A stretch of DNA of 64,000 nt from Lithospermum erythrorhizon (taxonomy: Eukaryota; Streptophyta; Magnoliopsida; Boraginales; Boraginaceae): the NCBI GenBank assembly GCA_019722365.1, contig JADFUC010001421.1, forward strand, positions 86,650 through 150,649, read 5' to 3'. Below, piece by piece: positions 25,101-35,525 of this stretch (positions are counted from its first letter, which is position 1; each line of letters opens with the position of its first letter). The translations under genes and the position numbers were made by a program. Under the pieces are notes generated by a model that saw only the letters and a program-made list of their open reading frames with translations, had not been told where the DNA came from and did not search any database.

Positions 25101-26808
25101 AATGATAGACAACAATATACAGATTCCAAGATGTAATTGATTTTCATCATACCAAAAGCAAAACAAAATTACTGCAGGGTAAAATCCAAGAAGATAATAT
25201 ATTTTTGTTTGACTGGTCATCAGGTAGGTACTGACATGGTATTGTACAACGACTCAATTACGACAATCAGAGGTATTGTAGGGCTCTGAGGTAAGCAAAC
25301 CCCAGGCAAAAAGGAACCCTGTGTTCCTCAAGCCTCATTAGGTACTGATTTGTTTCATGTAATTAGCTTAACTATCACAAGACTACAAGAACATTTTTTC
25401 AGTAACATTTTACCTTCCTATACATAAGAACAACATTCTGTCCTCTTTCTAATATCACGAATGAATTATATAAAATACTCGAGGCATAACACAAATACTC
25501 AACGCGTAACCCATATATGCAGAGACATTAAGGAGCGGGTAGAAACACTTTCAATACTCTTGATTCTTAACAATGCCACATGAAAAGGTTAAAAATACTC
25601 TTGATTCTTAACAATGCCACATGAAAAGGTTAAACATAGTTAGTCAATTACCTATCTATAAACAACTGGAATCGAATCAAACACTTGTTCAAAAACAGTA
25701 ACCATCATACAAGATTAAGTCACCCTCTAAATTACAAAAACCAAGCTTTAAAAGCATGTACCTTCACTTGACTCCAATCCATATTAACAATAGCAAGCCT
25801 ATGCGTTTCCTTATCAATCTCCGGTATATTCTCTTCCTGTAACACATCACCAAACAATTAAAACCATAATTTGGAATACCATTACTCTAGTCAACTAAAA
25901 AGTAATCAACAAACATATTTAACCTGAACAAATGTATCATCTTCGTCATCCACATAACCTTCGTCATCCGAATCAGATTCAGACGAACTGGTTCCACTTA
26001 TCTCCGAAGAATCCTCATCACTCTCCCCCTCCTCTTCTTCCTCATCCGAACCTAAACTCGCGGACTTCTTTTTCAAATTCAAAACCTTCTTCACCTTAGC
26101 TTCCTCCTCCTCGATTTCATCACTCTCACTATCTTCATCGTCATCATCACTCTCATCACTCTCCTCTCCATTAAACTCTTCCAATTTTCGATTCTTGTTT
26201 TTCGTTTTTGGTTTTATTTTCGCGGCTTCATCTTCACTCCCATCAATTTCCTCTTCATTAAACTCCTCCATCACTTTTAGACTATTATTTTTTCTTCTTC
26301 TTTTCACCTCCTTCTCCTCTTCCTCATTATCAAATTCCTTCAATTTTCGATTCTTATTTTTTATTTTTGTCTTTCCCTTTTCATCCTCGCTGACGACATC
26401 ATCATCCTCGTCAATTTCCCGATTTTTCGATTTTGCTTTAATTTTATCTCTCGCTTCTTCTTCTTCTTCTTCGTCTTCGAGGCTATAGTAACGCTTGAGC
26501 TTATTCTCAGATACCTTTTTTGTCTTCCCTCTCTTATCAATCCTCGCTTTCGAAGAAGCGAAGTTTTTATGAGTAAACATACGACTAAATCGTGAATCAA
26601 TTGCTACTTTGGACTTCTTTTTCGGTGCTTCACGAAACCTAGGGTCTGAATGTAGAGAAGCAAACCTTGGATCGGAGATAAGCTTTCCACCACCACCATC
26701 GCCGCCGTGGTGGTGGTAGTTGTTGGATTTCTTCGGATGAGGGGCGGTGGCGCCTGCTTTAAACGGTATCAGAAGAGGCTTTTGGCGAAAGAAGCTTTGA
26801 TCACGCAT
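22135..26808 (-). CDS. ESF1: ESF1-type pre-rRNA processing protein
   Basis: Seven exons on the minus strand: 26808-25924, 25836-25762, 25040-24808, 24377-24215, 23900-23772, 23253-22571 and 22423-22135, all with GT-AG borders and consistent phases. They give about 818 residues. The N-terminus has three repeated D(P/S)RF motifs (about 46-78), then long acid and lysine-rich tracts (about 100-290). The core follows: LAIVNMDWSQVK (309-320), LYVLLSSFLPKGGQIKSV and VYPSEFGL, an Asp run, then YYYAVVECDS. The C-terminus has YEDPRFSQLINSPLFALDPT (about 694-713), the NUC153 motif, and ends in basic KKRKKTRE. Known: Esf1 is a nucleolar U3-associated factor needed for 18S rRNA formation. Nothing is broken. 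Introns 3-5 are AT-rich, and two carry small tandem duplications. Confidence 0.93.
22499..22565. repeat. Tandem duplication at ESF1 exon 6 donor
   Basis: TGTGCTATTAGTTTATTGAG continuing to AAGTTTAAAG occurs at 22499-22528 and again at 22536-22565. The second copy ends within a few bases of the exon 6 splice donor (22569-22570). Confidence 0.8.
25553..25634. repeat. Perfect 40-bp tandem duplication in ESF1 intron 2
   Basis: AATACTCTTGATTCTTAACA and the next 20 bases are repeated exactly head to tail, with no substitutions. This indicates a very recent event. Confidence 0.9.
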
Positions 26809-26847
26809 TGTGAATAATCAAGATAAGGGGGGTTCAGGAGAAAGGGT

Positions 26848-26866
26848 AATAACCCTTGTTGGCCCA
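26848..26866 (-). promoter_or_regulatory. Site II plus telo-box-like promoter motif of ESF1
   Basis: On the gene strand the sequence reads TGGGCCAACAAGGGTTATTA about 45-60 bp upstream of the ATG. TGGGCC is a site II element and AGGGTT is the reverse complement of the AACCCT core of a telo box. This pair is known from promoters of plant ribosomal-protein and ribosome-biogenesis genes, which fits ESF1. No TATA box was seen. Function here is inferred. Confidence 0.5.
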
Positions 26867-27419
26867 TGAGCCTGTAAACGAGTTCGGCCTGCCCGAGCTT
26901 TAACGATTCGAGATTCTATTGCATTGATTAGAGGCTCATGGACGAAAAATGTATGTCTGATTTGTTTTGTAAAGCCTGAATTCTGATGTTTGGTTCAAGT
27001 TCACAAAAAACTAGAATGAAAAAAAATCAACTTCGAGTAAAACTTTTCTGCCGAATCGAGTTTTCATGCTTCTTTTTACAAGCTCAGATCACGAATGAAC
27101 GCTCATCATTAAAGAGACTTCTTTGGAATTGTCAAGCATTTATCATGTGGGATTTTCGGTTTTTGATTTGAAGGTTTCAAGCATTTACTTTGTATGATTT
27201 CATGTCGTACTTGTTGAGTTCGAGAAGTTGCATGAATTTAAATTACACCATAATGTGATTCAGTACATGTTTCGACGCATCAAAAGAAGATACAAAGTTA
27301 TATACTGTAGTCTCAGTCCTCCATTATTAAATTATAATTATCTACATTGTCGTTATTAGAACTATTTTAAATTTTAAATTTGAAGCTAATCCATCTACTC
27401 TCAGAACGAAAGCGGTGAC
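26867..27419. other. ESF1 upstream region, nothing specific
   Basis: Apart from the proximal motif noted separately, I see no gene or bounded element. The right part grades into the GC-rich end of the Cassandra-like LTR. Confidence 0.4.
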
Positions 27420-27815
27420 GGTTTCCTTTGCTCAAGAAGCGCGACAATGCCAGAGGACATGTTAACAAACCGGCCGGACAGCCCTCGTTCGAAGTTCGGC
27501 GGGCCCAGTTTAACGAACTAGCCCGGCCCCGGCCGGGCTAAGGAATTACTGGGCCTTATTGACGCCCGCCCGCCCCACCTGGGCTTGGCTAAGCAAGACA
27601 GATTTTGATTGACCTACCAAACCACCACTTGGTCTTTCCAAAGACGCTTGTCCTCACTCACGGCTCACCGGTAAACTTCCCAATGGGTCACCCATCCTAG
27701 AATTACCCCCAGTCAAGTTTGACGCTTTAACATCGAGTTCTATTGGACGAGCTTCCAAAAGCAAGATGCATCTCACGGTAATGAGCTCCACTAATCAAAA
27801 TCTTATCAAACATAT

Positions 27816-27846
<31 letters not shown>

Positions 27847-27871
27847 TTACTTTTTGCGGTCGGGTATTACA
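27420..27871 (-). mobile_element. Cassandra-like LTR with 5S rRNA-derived segment
   Basis: On the minus strand the unit begins TGTAATACCCGACC (27871). At about 27790-27670 it carries a degenerate 5S rRNA segment: AGAACTC, GTTAA-GCGT, TCTAGGATGGGTGACC and TGGGAAGT fall in the order and spacing of plant 5S genes. 5S sequence inside an LTR is diagnostic of Cassandra TRIM elements. The GGATGGGTGACC block, part of the internal pol III promoter, is intact, but the A-box area is degraded. No second LTR or primer-binding site was seen nearby, so this may be a solo or truncated LTR. The left edge is approximate. Confidence 0.7.
27812..27846. repeat. (CA)n microsatellite inside the Cassandra-like LTR
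   Basis: About fifteen CA dinucleotides in a nearly pure run, a few bases from the LTR start. Confidence 0.9.
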
Positions 27872-27938
27872 TTAATGTAAAAATCGATAACGACTCGTTA
27901 ATTAATAAATTAAAATGTGAGATTATTTAATTGATTTA

Positions 27939-30240
27939 TGTAATAACCCGTTCCGCATCAATGCGTTATCAAGTAGTATACCAGTTGTTCTGGAGTATTT
28001 CGAGGAGAAATCAAAATTTCGAAGAATAGTCGAAAATTCAAATAACTGCCTACAAGGATAGTATATTTCGGGTTTTGAGAATTTTAAAGTTTTAACTGTT
28101 CGAATGACATCGCTTTGGGCCAGAATATAATTTGAGTATAACCAATGGGCACGCTGAAGTCGATTGTCGAAATGTTTAAAACGGTAAGATTTATCAATTA
28201 AACGACGGGTTTCACACGAGTTAAACAGGGCAACCTATTTAAGCCCAAAAGAGCAAACTTGGCCCAAACAAAATACAAAGAGACCGATTATCTCTCTTCT
28301 CTCATACCGAAGCTCGCTTCTCCCCTCGATTTTCTTTCTTCGATTTCTCCTCCGTTTCTTTGCTCGACCCCAAATTTTCTATAGCTTTCCTCAATAATTC
28401 TCAAGGCTTCAAGGTAAAAAGGTGCGATTTTTTTTGAGTATTTTGTGAGATCTCCAAGTTTGACTTTTGTTGACTTTTTATTTTGAATTTTATTGCTCCA
28501 ATTGATTCGTTGTAAATTAGTTATTATCGAAATGGAATATCATGCTTTGATGTGAAACTTCTGACGCTTTAGACCGCTGGACTTTTGAATGTTCGGGGTT
28601 GACTTTGGGTTTTTTTTGAGATATTATTGAATAGAATTATCATTTCATGCTTAAATTATAATATAGGAGTTGATAATGATCGATATTCAGTAGAAAGTGT
28701 CATATAACAGTTGACTTTGTTTATCATGTCAATTTTCTAAAATGTGGTCGATAGTGTAAATATGTTATCGTGGACTATTATCAGATTGTTTTAGGACACA
28801 ATTATAAGTTATACGTGGTTGAAGAAAATGGGCCGAATTAATCCTAGTGGATTTTGATGGTGTTTGGACTTTAGGATTGAGGTCAGATAGTACGGTTAAA
28901 TTAATCAGACAAAGCTTGAAATCAAGTTGATTTAAAAATTACTTGGAAATGTTAGAAATTTGAATAAGACATAGCCGATTTTAGGATTTAGTCCGGTAAC
29001 AGATTTGTCATTGAGATTGTTATTGAAACATAATTAGTGTAATCTTTACGTAAGTTGTCAATTATAACTAAAAGCGGGCCGAAAAGTCCGGAATTTAAAT
29101 TAAGATAAAGGGGTCAGCTGTCATGAGTAGTAATTATATTTCTCGATGTCTCCGTTCAGACTGACCAGATATGTCGATTGTATTTACCACAAGTGGTTAT
29201 TCGAGGGTATTTATGTTCGAGCATATTTATGTTTAAGTGCACTTTTGAGTACGTTTATGTTTGAGTGTATTCATGTTTCTGAAGATATTCAGGTTACGGG
29301 CGATCCTGGGAGTATATCCGTGTTTATATAGGTTTTGTACGTAAATTGTCAGATCGTAATGCTAAGGGCGCTTAATGAGATTTATTGTGTGACGGTTGGA
29401 TGGTTGTTATATCTTAGATTTTGTAGTCATAAGTGATAATTAATAGTTGTGTATGTCAATGCCAAGCCAGATGTTTGGTATTTATGTGTGACGGTGATTG
29501 GTCTTTCACACTGAGAACGGCCGAGATGATGGGGAGTTCGAATGGGCGAGCTTGTCGGAAAAGATATGACGATGTTGGTGTTCAAGTATGAGTCTCACAA
29601 AGATGAAACGTTATATCGCGGTGGTTTCATTTTTTTCGTAAGTGCACTTGGTTGTCATGATATAAACGCGCGAGACGCTATAAGCCGCCAAATGCTTGAT
29701 TACGTGATGGGGATTGTCGGGTCAGAATATGCGAGTTAAGTAAGCTTGAGTTCTTTGCCAAGGTTTTATGTCAAGATGGTCATTCTTGTTACGAGGTCAG
29801 GAATACTTGATTTATTTTTCTTTTATCAGACATGTTTATATACTTATTTCGCTATGCCTATATCTTTCGCTGGTACCTCATTCGACGCGTTAAGCTACCA
29901 TCCCGGTGATTCGCTTCCCCACTAAATTGCCGAGCTTAATTCCCTCCCACCTCCGTATCGATGAGTGCATTTGATGTTTTGCGCAGTTCACGAGGTCCGT
30001 CAATCTTACTTCAGTGGGTAGACAGTGGCTGTGATCCCCGCTAGCTCACCTTTTTCTATTATTTTCGATGTACTAAGTTTTTCATATTTTGTTTTGGATG
30101 TTGAAAAATTGTAAACTATTTTGTGAATTTTGAGACTATTATGTGATGGAAATTATACACTGGGCGAGTTTAGGCGATGCCACTACTGCTAAACTCGTAT
30201 TGGCAACATTTGAGTTTTCTAAAACTATTTTACTTTGATC
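27939..30240 (+). mobile_element. Long LTR-like sequence, gypsy (chromovirus/Tekay-like)
   Basis: The segment begins TGTAATAACCCGTTCC. It has a transcription-start-like region (CCAAACAAAATACAAAGAGA) with a following pyrimidine-rich stretch at about 28290-28380, then a long untranslated run. The downstream part includes CAGTGGGTAGACAGTGGCTG and ATTGTAAACTATTTTGTGAA, which recall the ends of long plant chromovirus LTRs. No coding domain lies on either side, so a solo LTR is the simplest reading. The right end could be as far as about 30535. Identification is by resemblance only. Confidence 0.4.
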
Positions 30241-30540
30241 AAACTATCGTGTCGGCGGGCTATTAAATGTTGATTTTCGGCCAACCATCGTGAAAGGACA
30301 GAGCATATTGCGCTGGATGCATTTACCTATATTCCTCGGCGCGCATTTAATTTTGCGCGTCGCTATAATCTTATTCGATTCGAGGTCAAGATTTAGTATC
30401 GACGCGTACCGCGACAACAAACGTACTAATGCTAAAACCCACTTTCTAACTCTGTGTTTGGGAATAAATGTGCACACGTTAACCGTAATCGTGATACCGT
30501 TTATTACTAAAAAACAGGAACATAATGTTATGGGTTAATG

Positions 30541-31934
30541 GCTCAAATACTCAAGGCCTACAAAGAAGTCACTTAAATCACTACGCTTCGCATCGACCAT
30601 ATCCGATCATCGATAAGCATGTGTCGCCCACTTCTTGATACTTTACTTGCCCTAATTTCTATCAAGTTAGTTTTGGTTTCATCTCATTTTAATCAAACTT
30701 AGCGAGGGTAAATTAGTCCATACATATATAAGACTTTTGGGGTCAAATATTTAAATAACAAATAATTGGGTCCTTTCAAAATTAAATACAACTGTAAAAA
30801 TTAAACATAACCCCCTACCCCAAACTTTCATCACCATTCACCAATTACTTTGACACCCCCAACCCACAATTTCCAGCCATGATTTCATCACTATCTACCC
30901 CCACCCTCTCTCGTCATCGTCATCGACCTCACCATCTCAACCATCATTCAATTTTGTAGTGCTCTTATGATGAAGATTCAATATTTCATTAAATTTCAAT
31001 TTTCTTAGTTGGGTGATTCAATCTTTATCATTAAATTTCAATGTTGTTTAGTTGGATTTTGATAAAGGTTTAATATATTGTATTAAAATTTAATTTTGTG
31101 TAGTTGGTTTTGATAAAGATTTAATCTTTTATATAAAAATTCAATTTTGTTTAGTTGCGTTTTGAAACATTCAAATCTTTACAATTAAATTTCAATTTTG
31201 GTTATTGGTTGCAAAGATTCAATCTTTACGAGGAAAATTCAAATTTATTTTAGTTGGGTTTTATGTGGATTGCATGGAAAGGATAAAGATTTAATTTTTA
31301 CGGATTTTGTGTCAGGAAAGCTGGATCATTACGTAGAGGGATCGGTAAGGCGGTGCTAAGCTAGAAAATTCTCATCTTTGTATGAATGTATCTCTTGAAA
31401 AGCCCAAGTGTTTGTCGAGATGTTTGGGGACGATGGAAGTTCATGGACGACGGAGAATAATGGTATGAAATACAGGTTCAACAAGGGTAGAGTTCAGATG
31501 GCTCAGCGGATCGGGGAAGCACGGAAACATTTACTTATGTTTTGGCGAGGGAGAAAGAGTTATGTCATATGTGCGTTTATGAGATAATAAGAGTCAGCTT
31601 TTAGACATGGTATGACTAATTACTCCTATTAATTTTTAATAAAATTAACAGATCTCACAAACTAACTTTGAAATTGACGTGAAGAAGGGTCAGGAGACTT
31701 TGTAAACACAGCGATCGAATACGACGGCCCTGAACGCCGCGATCTAACCGGGCCTTTTTCGAACATGAGTGATGTTCAAAGCCATTAACCCTAATGTTAT
31801 TATTAATCACAATTAAAGCACAATTGGTCATTTTACTATTAAGCACAATTAAAGCCATTCATAAAATGAGTAACAATTGATTTTTTATTATTTAGCACAA
31901 TTAAAGTCGTTTGTAAAATGAAATAACGATTTAT
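30541..31934. other. Intergenic with degenerate tandem repeats
   Basis: No gene recognised. At about 30965-31265 a unit of roughly 55-65 bp built on AAATTTCAATTTTGTTTAGTTGG and GA-TCAATCTTTA is repeated about five times with many changes. The C-rich part at about 30810-30950 has no coding match. Confidence 0.5.
30965..31265. repeat. Degenerate tandem repeat, about 60-bp unit, about 5 copies
   Basis: The recurring pair is a GATTCAATCTTTA-like and an AAATTTCAATTTTG-TTAGTTG-like segment, in that order each time. Divergence is high, so the array is old. Confidence 0.7.
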
Positions 31935-34900
31935 TTGAAGGATTTTGTATTATATAATTTGAATAAACTTATTCAAATATTCATAACAAGATCAGATTTA
32001 ATTGTTACAATGTCAGATCTATAACATATAATACAATATGAATACTTTAACACTTACAAAGAATGCCAATGAAGACTACAACAAATTTTCCTAGTTTAAT
32101 GCAAATCAAATTCATGAACACTTCAAGAGTATTTAGTTAGTCCACACCAAAGAGGGGTTGAATCCCCACACTTGAGTCTCGTTAGAATCGATGAATTAGA
32201 TGATTAAAATCAAAGCAAGAAACTTGTTCTTGCTCTTTAATTCTATCATCCCAAGACAAGTGGAGGCAATTGCTTTTTGAGGCTGGGGTGGTTTTGAAGT
32301 TTTTGGTTGCTTAGTGTTTTGTAAAGCCTTTTATATTTATAGAGCTCGTATAAAAACCTAACTCTATTAACAAAAGAGCTAAACTCAGAGCAAAATCGTT
32401 ATGAATTAGTCTTATCAAGCCAATTAACGAACAACTCTATTAATATTAACTCGTTATTTAATTGAGCTAACAAGTCAATTAAATAAAACTCAAGTAAGAA
32501 ACCAACCGTTAATTAATCTATCAAGCTTAATGAAACAAGTACACTAACAAGTTAATTAATTGAACTAACAAGTCAATTAATTCAAGCTCATTCAATCTAT
32601 TTACATCACTCGTGGTAACGAATTATCCTAATTAGAATCTCGCTGATCGCAATCAACTTCCGAATTAGCAAGCTGGGTTTAGTTTCATATAAAATATAAC
32701 TCAACGTCATTGTATGTGTATGACTTAAAGCCTCGATATCACTTACCATATAATAATATAATTGACCATTAATATTATTATAAGGTTATGGGCGATCTAA
32801 AGAATCTAAAGATAACCCCGGTATTATCAATGGTAACCCAACTAGTAATTACAATTACTATAGTTGAACGCCTTTTCTTTTATGTAATCACATCTACTAA
32901 ACTAGTAAATGAATTGTTACAACAATTATCGCAGTGGGGGGCAACAAATGAAACCACACTATTGATTTCAACACTCCCACTTGCCCTTCGATGATTACTT
33001 ACAATTCCTTTGTATCATGACCCTAGTCACGTGCTAACCATAAAGGTTGCCAATAAACACTCACGACCTTCTTTAATAGAACTATGAACCATACTAATAA
33101 ACCGAGAACGCCGGGCTACAAGAATCACCATGATTCTGAAGGCCGTGAGAACTATCTCAGAGTATCAAGGGGATGGACAAACTCTCGGCAATACTTTTTA
33201 CCGTAAGTCACCTAACATATGCCGTTATAATCCCCAGCTAAAAGCGTACATTTTACATAGTCAAAGCACACAACTTAAAGATAGATAGTTATATACGCAT
33301 GTCTAAGAATCGCTTAAACTTCACAATTTAAGCAAAATTCATAGGACATAGATTATACATATTGTTCTTCTACAATTTTGCAATGTCAAACTAACTCTTC
33401 GCTATAACCGATCAAAACATAAAATTGATTAGACTTACAAGCTTCCAATACGATCGAAGAAAATTTATGATTAATCATCTACTACGTTATCATCAAATGC
33501 TAGTTGCCTCAAAACCATTACCATCCGACTGTGAAAAAATGGTCATTTTACGCTTAAATCAAGAGGCTCTCTGTCAACGCCACATGTTTTCTAGAAATTG
33601 CGACTGGCTTTGGGATTTATTATTTCAACTAATTAAGAGTCAATAAATAATTACATGAACGAATTACGTGATCCATGTTATGCAATTAAAAATTAGATTG
33701 TAAGACAAGACCATCTTTGTTCAATCAATTGCTTGACTTAATCCAGAAAAGTAAGCTGGAACTAGCTCCCCACTTTAAACCTCAGGATTGCCCTAATTTT
33801 TGAAGTCAAACTTAATTTTCGTAATCATGTAAGAAGATATTAACTCCTAGATGCTCTCTTAAATCCACATGGGATTCCTTTAAGCCTCAGATAAACTCTC
33901 AGGTCATTTAGGACATGTAAAGCCTGAAGGCAATAATTATAATCACGCCCTTAACTGAAAGTTTACTTACAGCATTTTTATGATCCATCCGCTTCGATTT
34001 CAACTATGGAATCAGCGATGGCTAAGATTTTCTCGGAGCAAAGTCATATACAAATAGAGGGTAAAAATGAGTTTAAAGCCTTTGCCACAAGCTTTGCATT
34101 GAAACCGTGGACATTATCATATGAGTCCAGCTTTTCTCAATACCCACTTACACTCAGCTGGTCTAACCTCACTAAATAAGTTATAACAAGGACAAAACCT
34201 CGTTGGGTATATAAAGACTATCTCAGATTTTATGGCAGTTAGCCATTTCTCGGGTTAACTAATCGGGTGGTTTACAATTAAAATTAATGAGTGTTAAAAC
34301 ACATCTATCTTATTAAATGCACATTCTTTAAAAAACATTACCGTTAATACAAATTGACTAAGAATGCCAGAATACCGAGTTCAAACTTTTTTAGTTTTAC
34401 TCCGGCAGGCTCCTGACTCAAACCATTCATGACCATTTGGCTAGCGATGTTCCACATGGGACAACTTTCCACGACACTATTCTTTTCACATTCAGCCTCC
34501 TGTGTGAAGCACACTTCACCAACCCATCCATTCCCGCAACTATAGTTAGCTCTCTATTCTCCTAAAGTTACTAAGCAAAACGTATTCGAATCCGCATGAA
34601 TACCTTTAGTAAAATCCCACAATTCCTAAGGTGGAATTATGCTATAACATGGTCATATACAACATACGATCCTCGACATGGCATACAATGAATCATATTA
34701 CTATGTAATATACCCAACCACTCTCAATCACGCCGAAAAGTCCTTTACTTCAGTGGAACGGACCTCTAATGTAGAGTCAGTTTTGTCAATAGTGAGACCA
34801 TTTTATCATAGAATTTAATCTGTATCATAGATCTTATTCACCTCAAGCTTCATGACGCATTATACCCAACAAGTAAATGTCATCTAAGTTTATATTTTGT

Positions 34901-35090
34901 GAATAATATAGTATATGTCACATTTATGTAATCCCGACTCACAAATGTACAAGAATCAATTCAGTACTATACCTTTCAAGGTTGTACGAGGATTCATTTA
35001 GTACTCAATGTGTAAAATACGTGTGGGCTTGTGCTCCCACTAACCTTTAAGGAACTCAAGGTTCATCTTCACTTTTGACCCATTTTTATT
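31935..35090 (-). mobile_element. 3' part of a copia element, same family as 6022-11647
   Basis: On the minus strand, TGTTGAAATCAATAG at 32973 follows a polypurine tract (GGGCAAGTGGGAG, 32974-32990), marking the start of a 1,039-bp 3' LTR. This has a CTCTATAAATATA box at about 32340 and an end (CCTTCA at 31935) matching the plus-strand copy. Internal sequence from 32991 to 35090 matches 10640-11430 in blocks, including the tract AGAAGA-ATATGTATA-TCT-TGTCCTATGA and GGTTAGTGGGAGC at about 35040. No pol ORF is present, so this is an untranslated 3' region plus LTR. Confidence 0.7.
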
Positions 35091-35094
35091 TCAA

Positions 35095-35525
35095 TCAAAA
35101 TATCGCACATGAAGATTCTAACCCATTATACCGTGATCTCAAGCTTAAGCAACTTGGATATTGATAGTATAATCGGTTTTCTCTTATTCTCGCTTCGAGA
35201 TATGAACTTCCAATAACATCAAGACCATAGACATCGATCCATTTATTGTTGAATTGACTTTTGATATTAATATCATCAAACACCTTTTTGACCAAGGTGG
35301 TTTTCCCCAATCCTCCCATACCCACAACAGAAATTACATTGCGACGGGAATTACCTGAAAGAAGCATAGCTTTAAGTTCATTTCTTGGTTTTCGCCAACA
35401 AGACATCCGCTTTCAAATAATAACGCATCACCTCTTCTATCATACAAAATAATCGCATAACCAAGAATCCTGAGCCAAGAGGCAGAACACCAAGATGCAT
35501 GGGTATCTACATAACTACAAAACAA
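35095..35525 (-). pseudogene. NB-ARC (CNL resistance protein) fragment
   Basis: The minus strand encodes ELKAMLLSGNSRRNVISVVG followed by MGGLGKTTLVKKVFDD. That is the P-loop (GMGGLGKTT) and following helix of the nucleotide-binding domain of plant coiled-coil NLR immune receptors. Upstream, in another frame, DALLFESGCLVGENQ resembles the linker that normally precedes it, so a frameshift lies at about 35405-35430. Beyond FDD similarity fades and no RNBS, GLPL, MHD or LRR part follows. It is a short broken relic wedged between retroelement pieces. Confidence 0.8.

Noticed and set aside
24756..25220. 154-codon minus-strand ORF with hydrophobic N-terminus
   Set aside because: The first half is intron 2 of ESF1 read through; only the part from AADLYVLL onwards is real coding (exon 3).
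26195..26488. Ser/Phe-rich plus-strand ORF
   Set aside because: It is the antisense shadow of the acidic and lysine-rich tract of ESF1 exon 1.
27670..27790. Functional 5S rRNA gene
   Set aside because: Only parts of the 5S sequence match, the A-box region is degraded, and it is embedded in an LTR.
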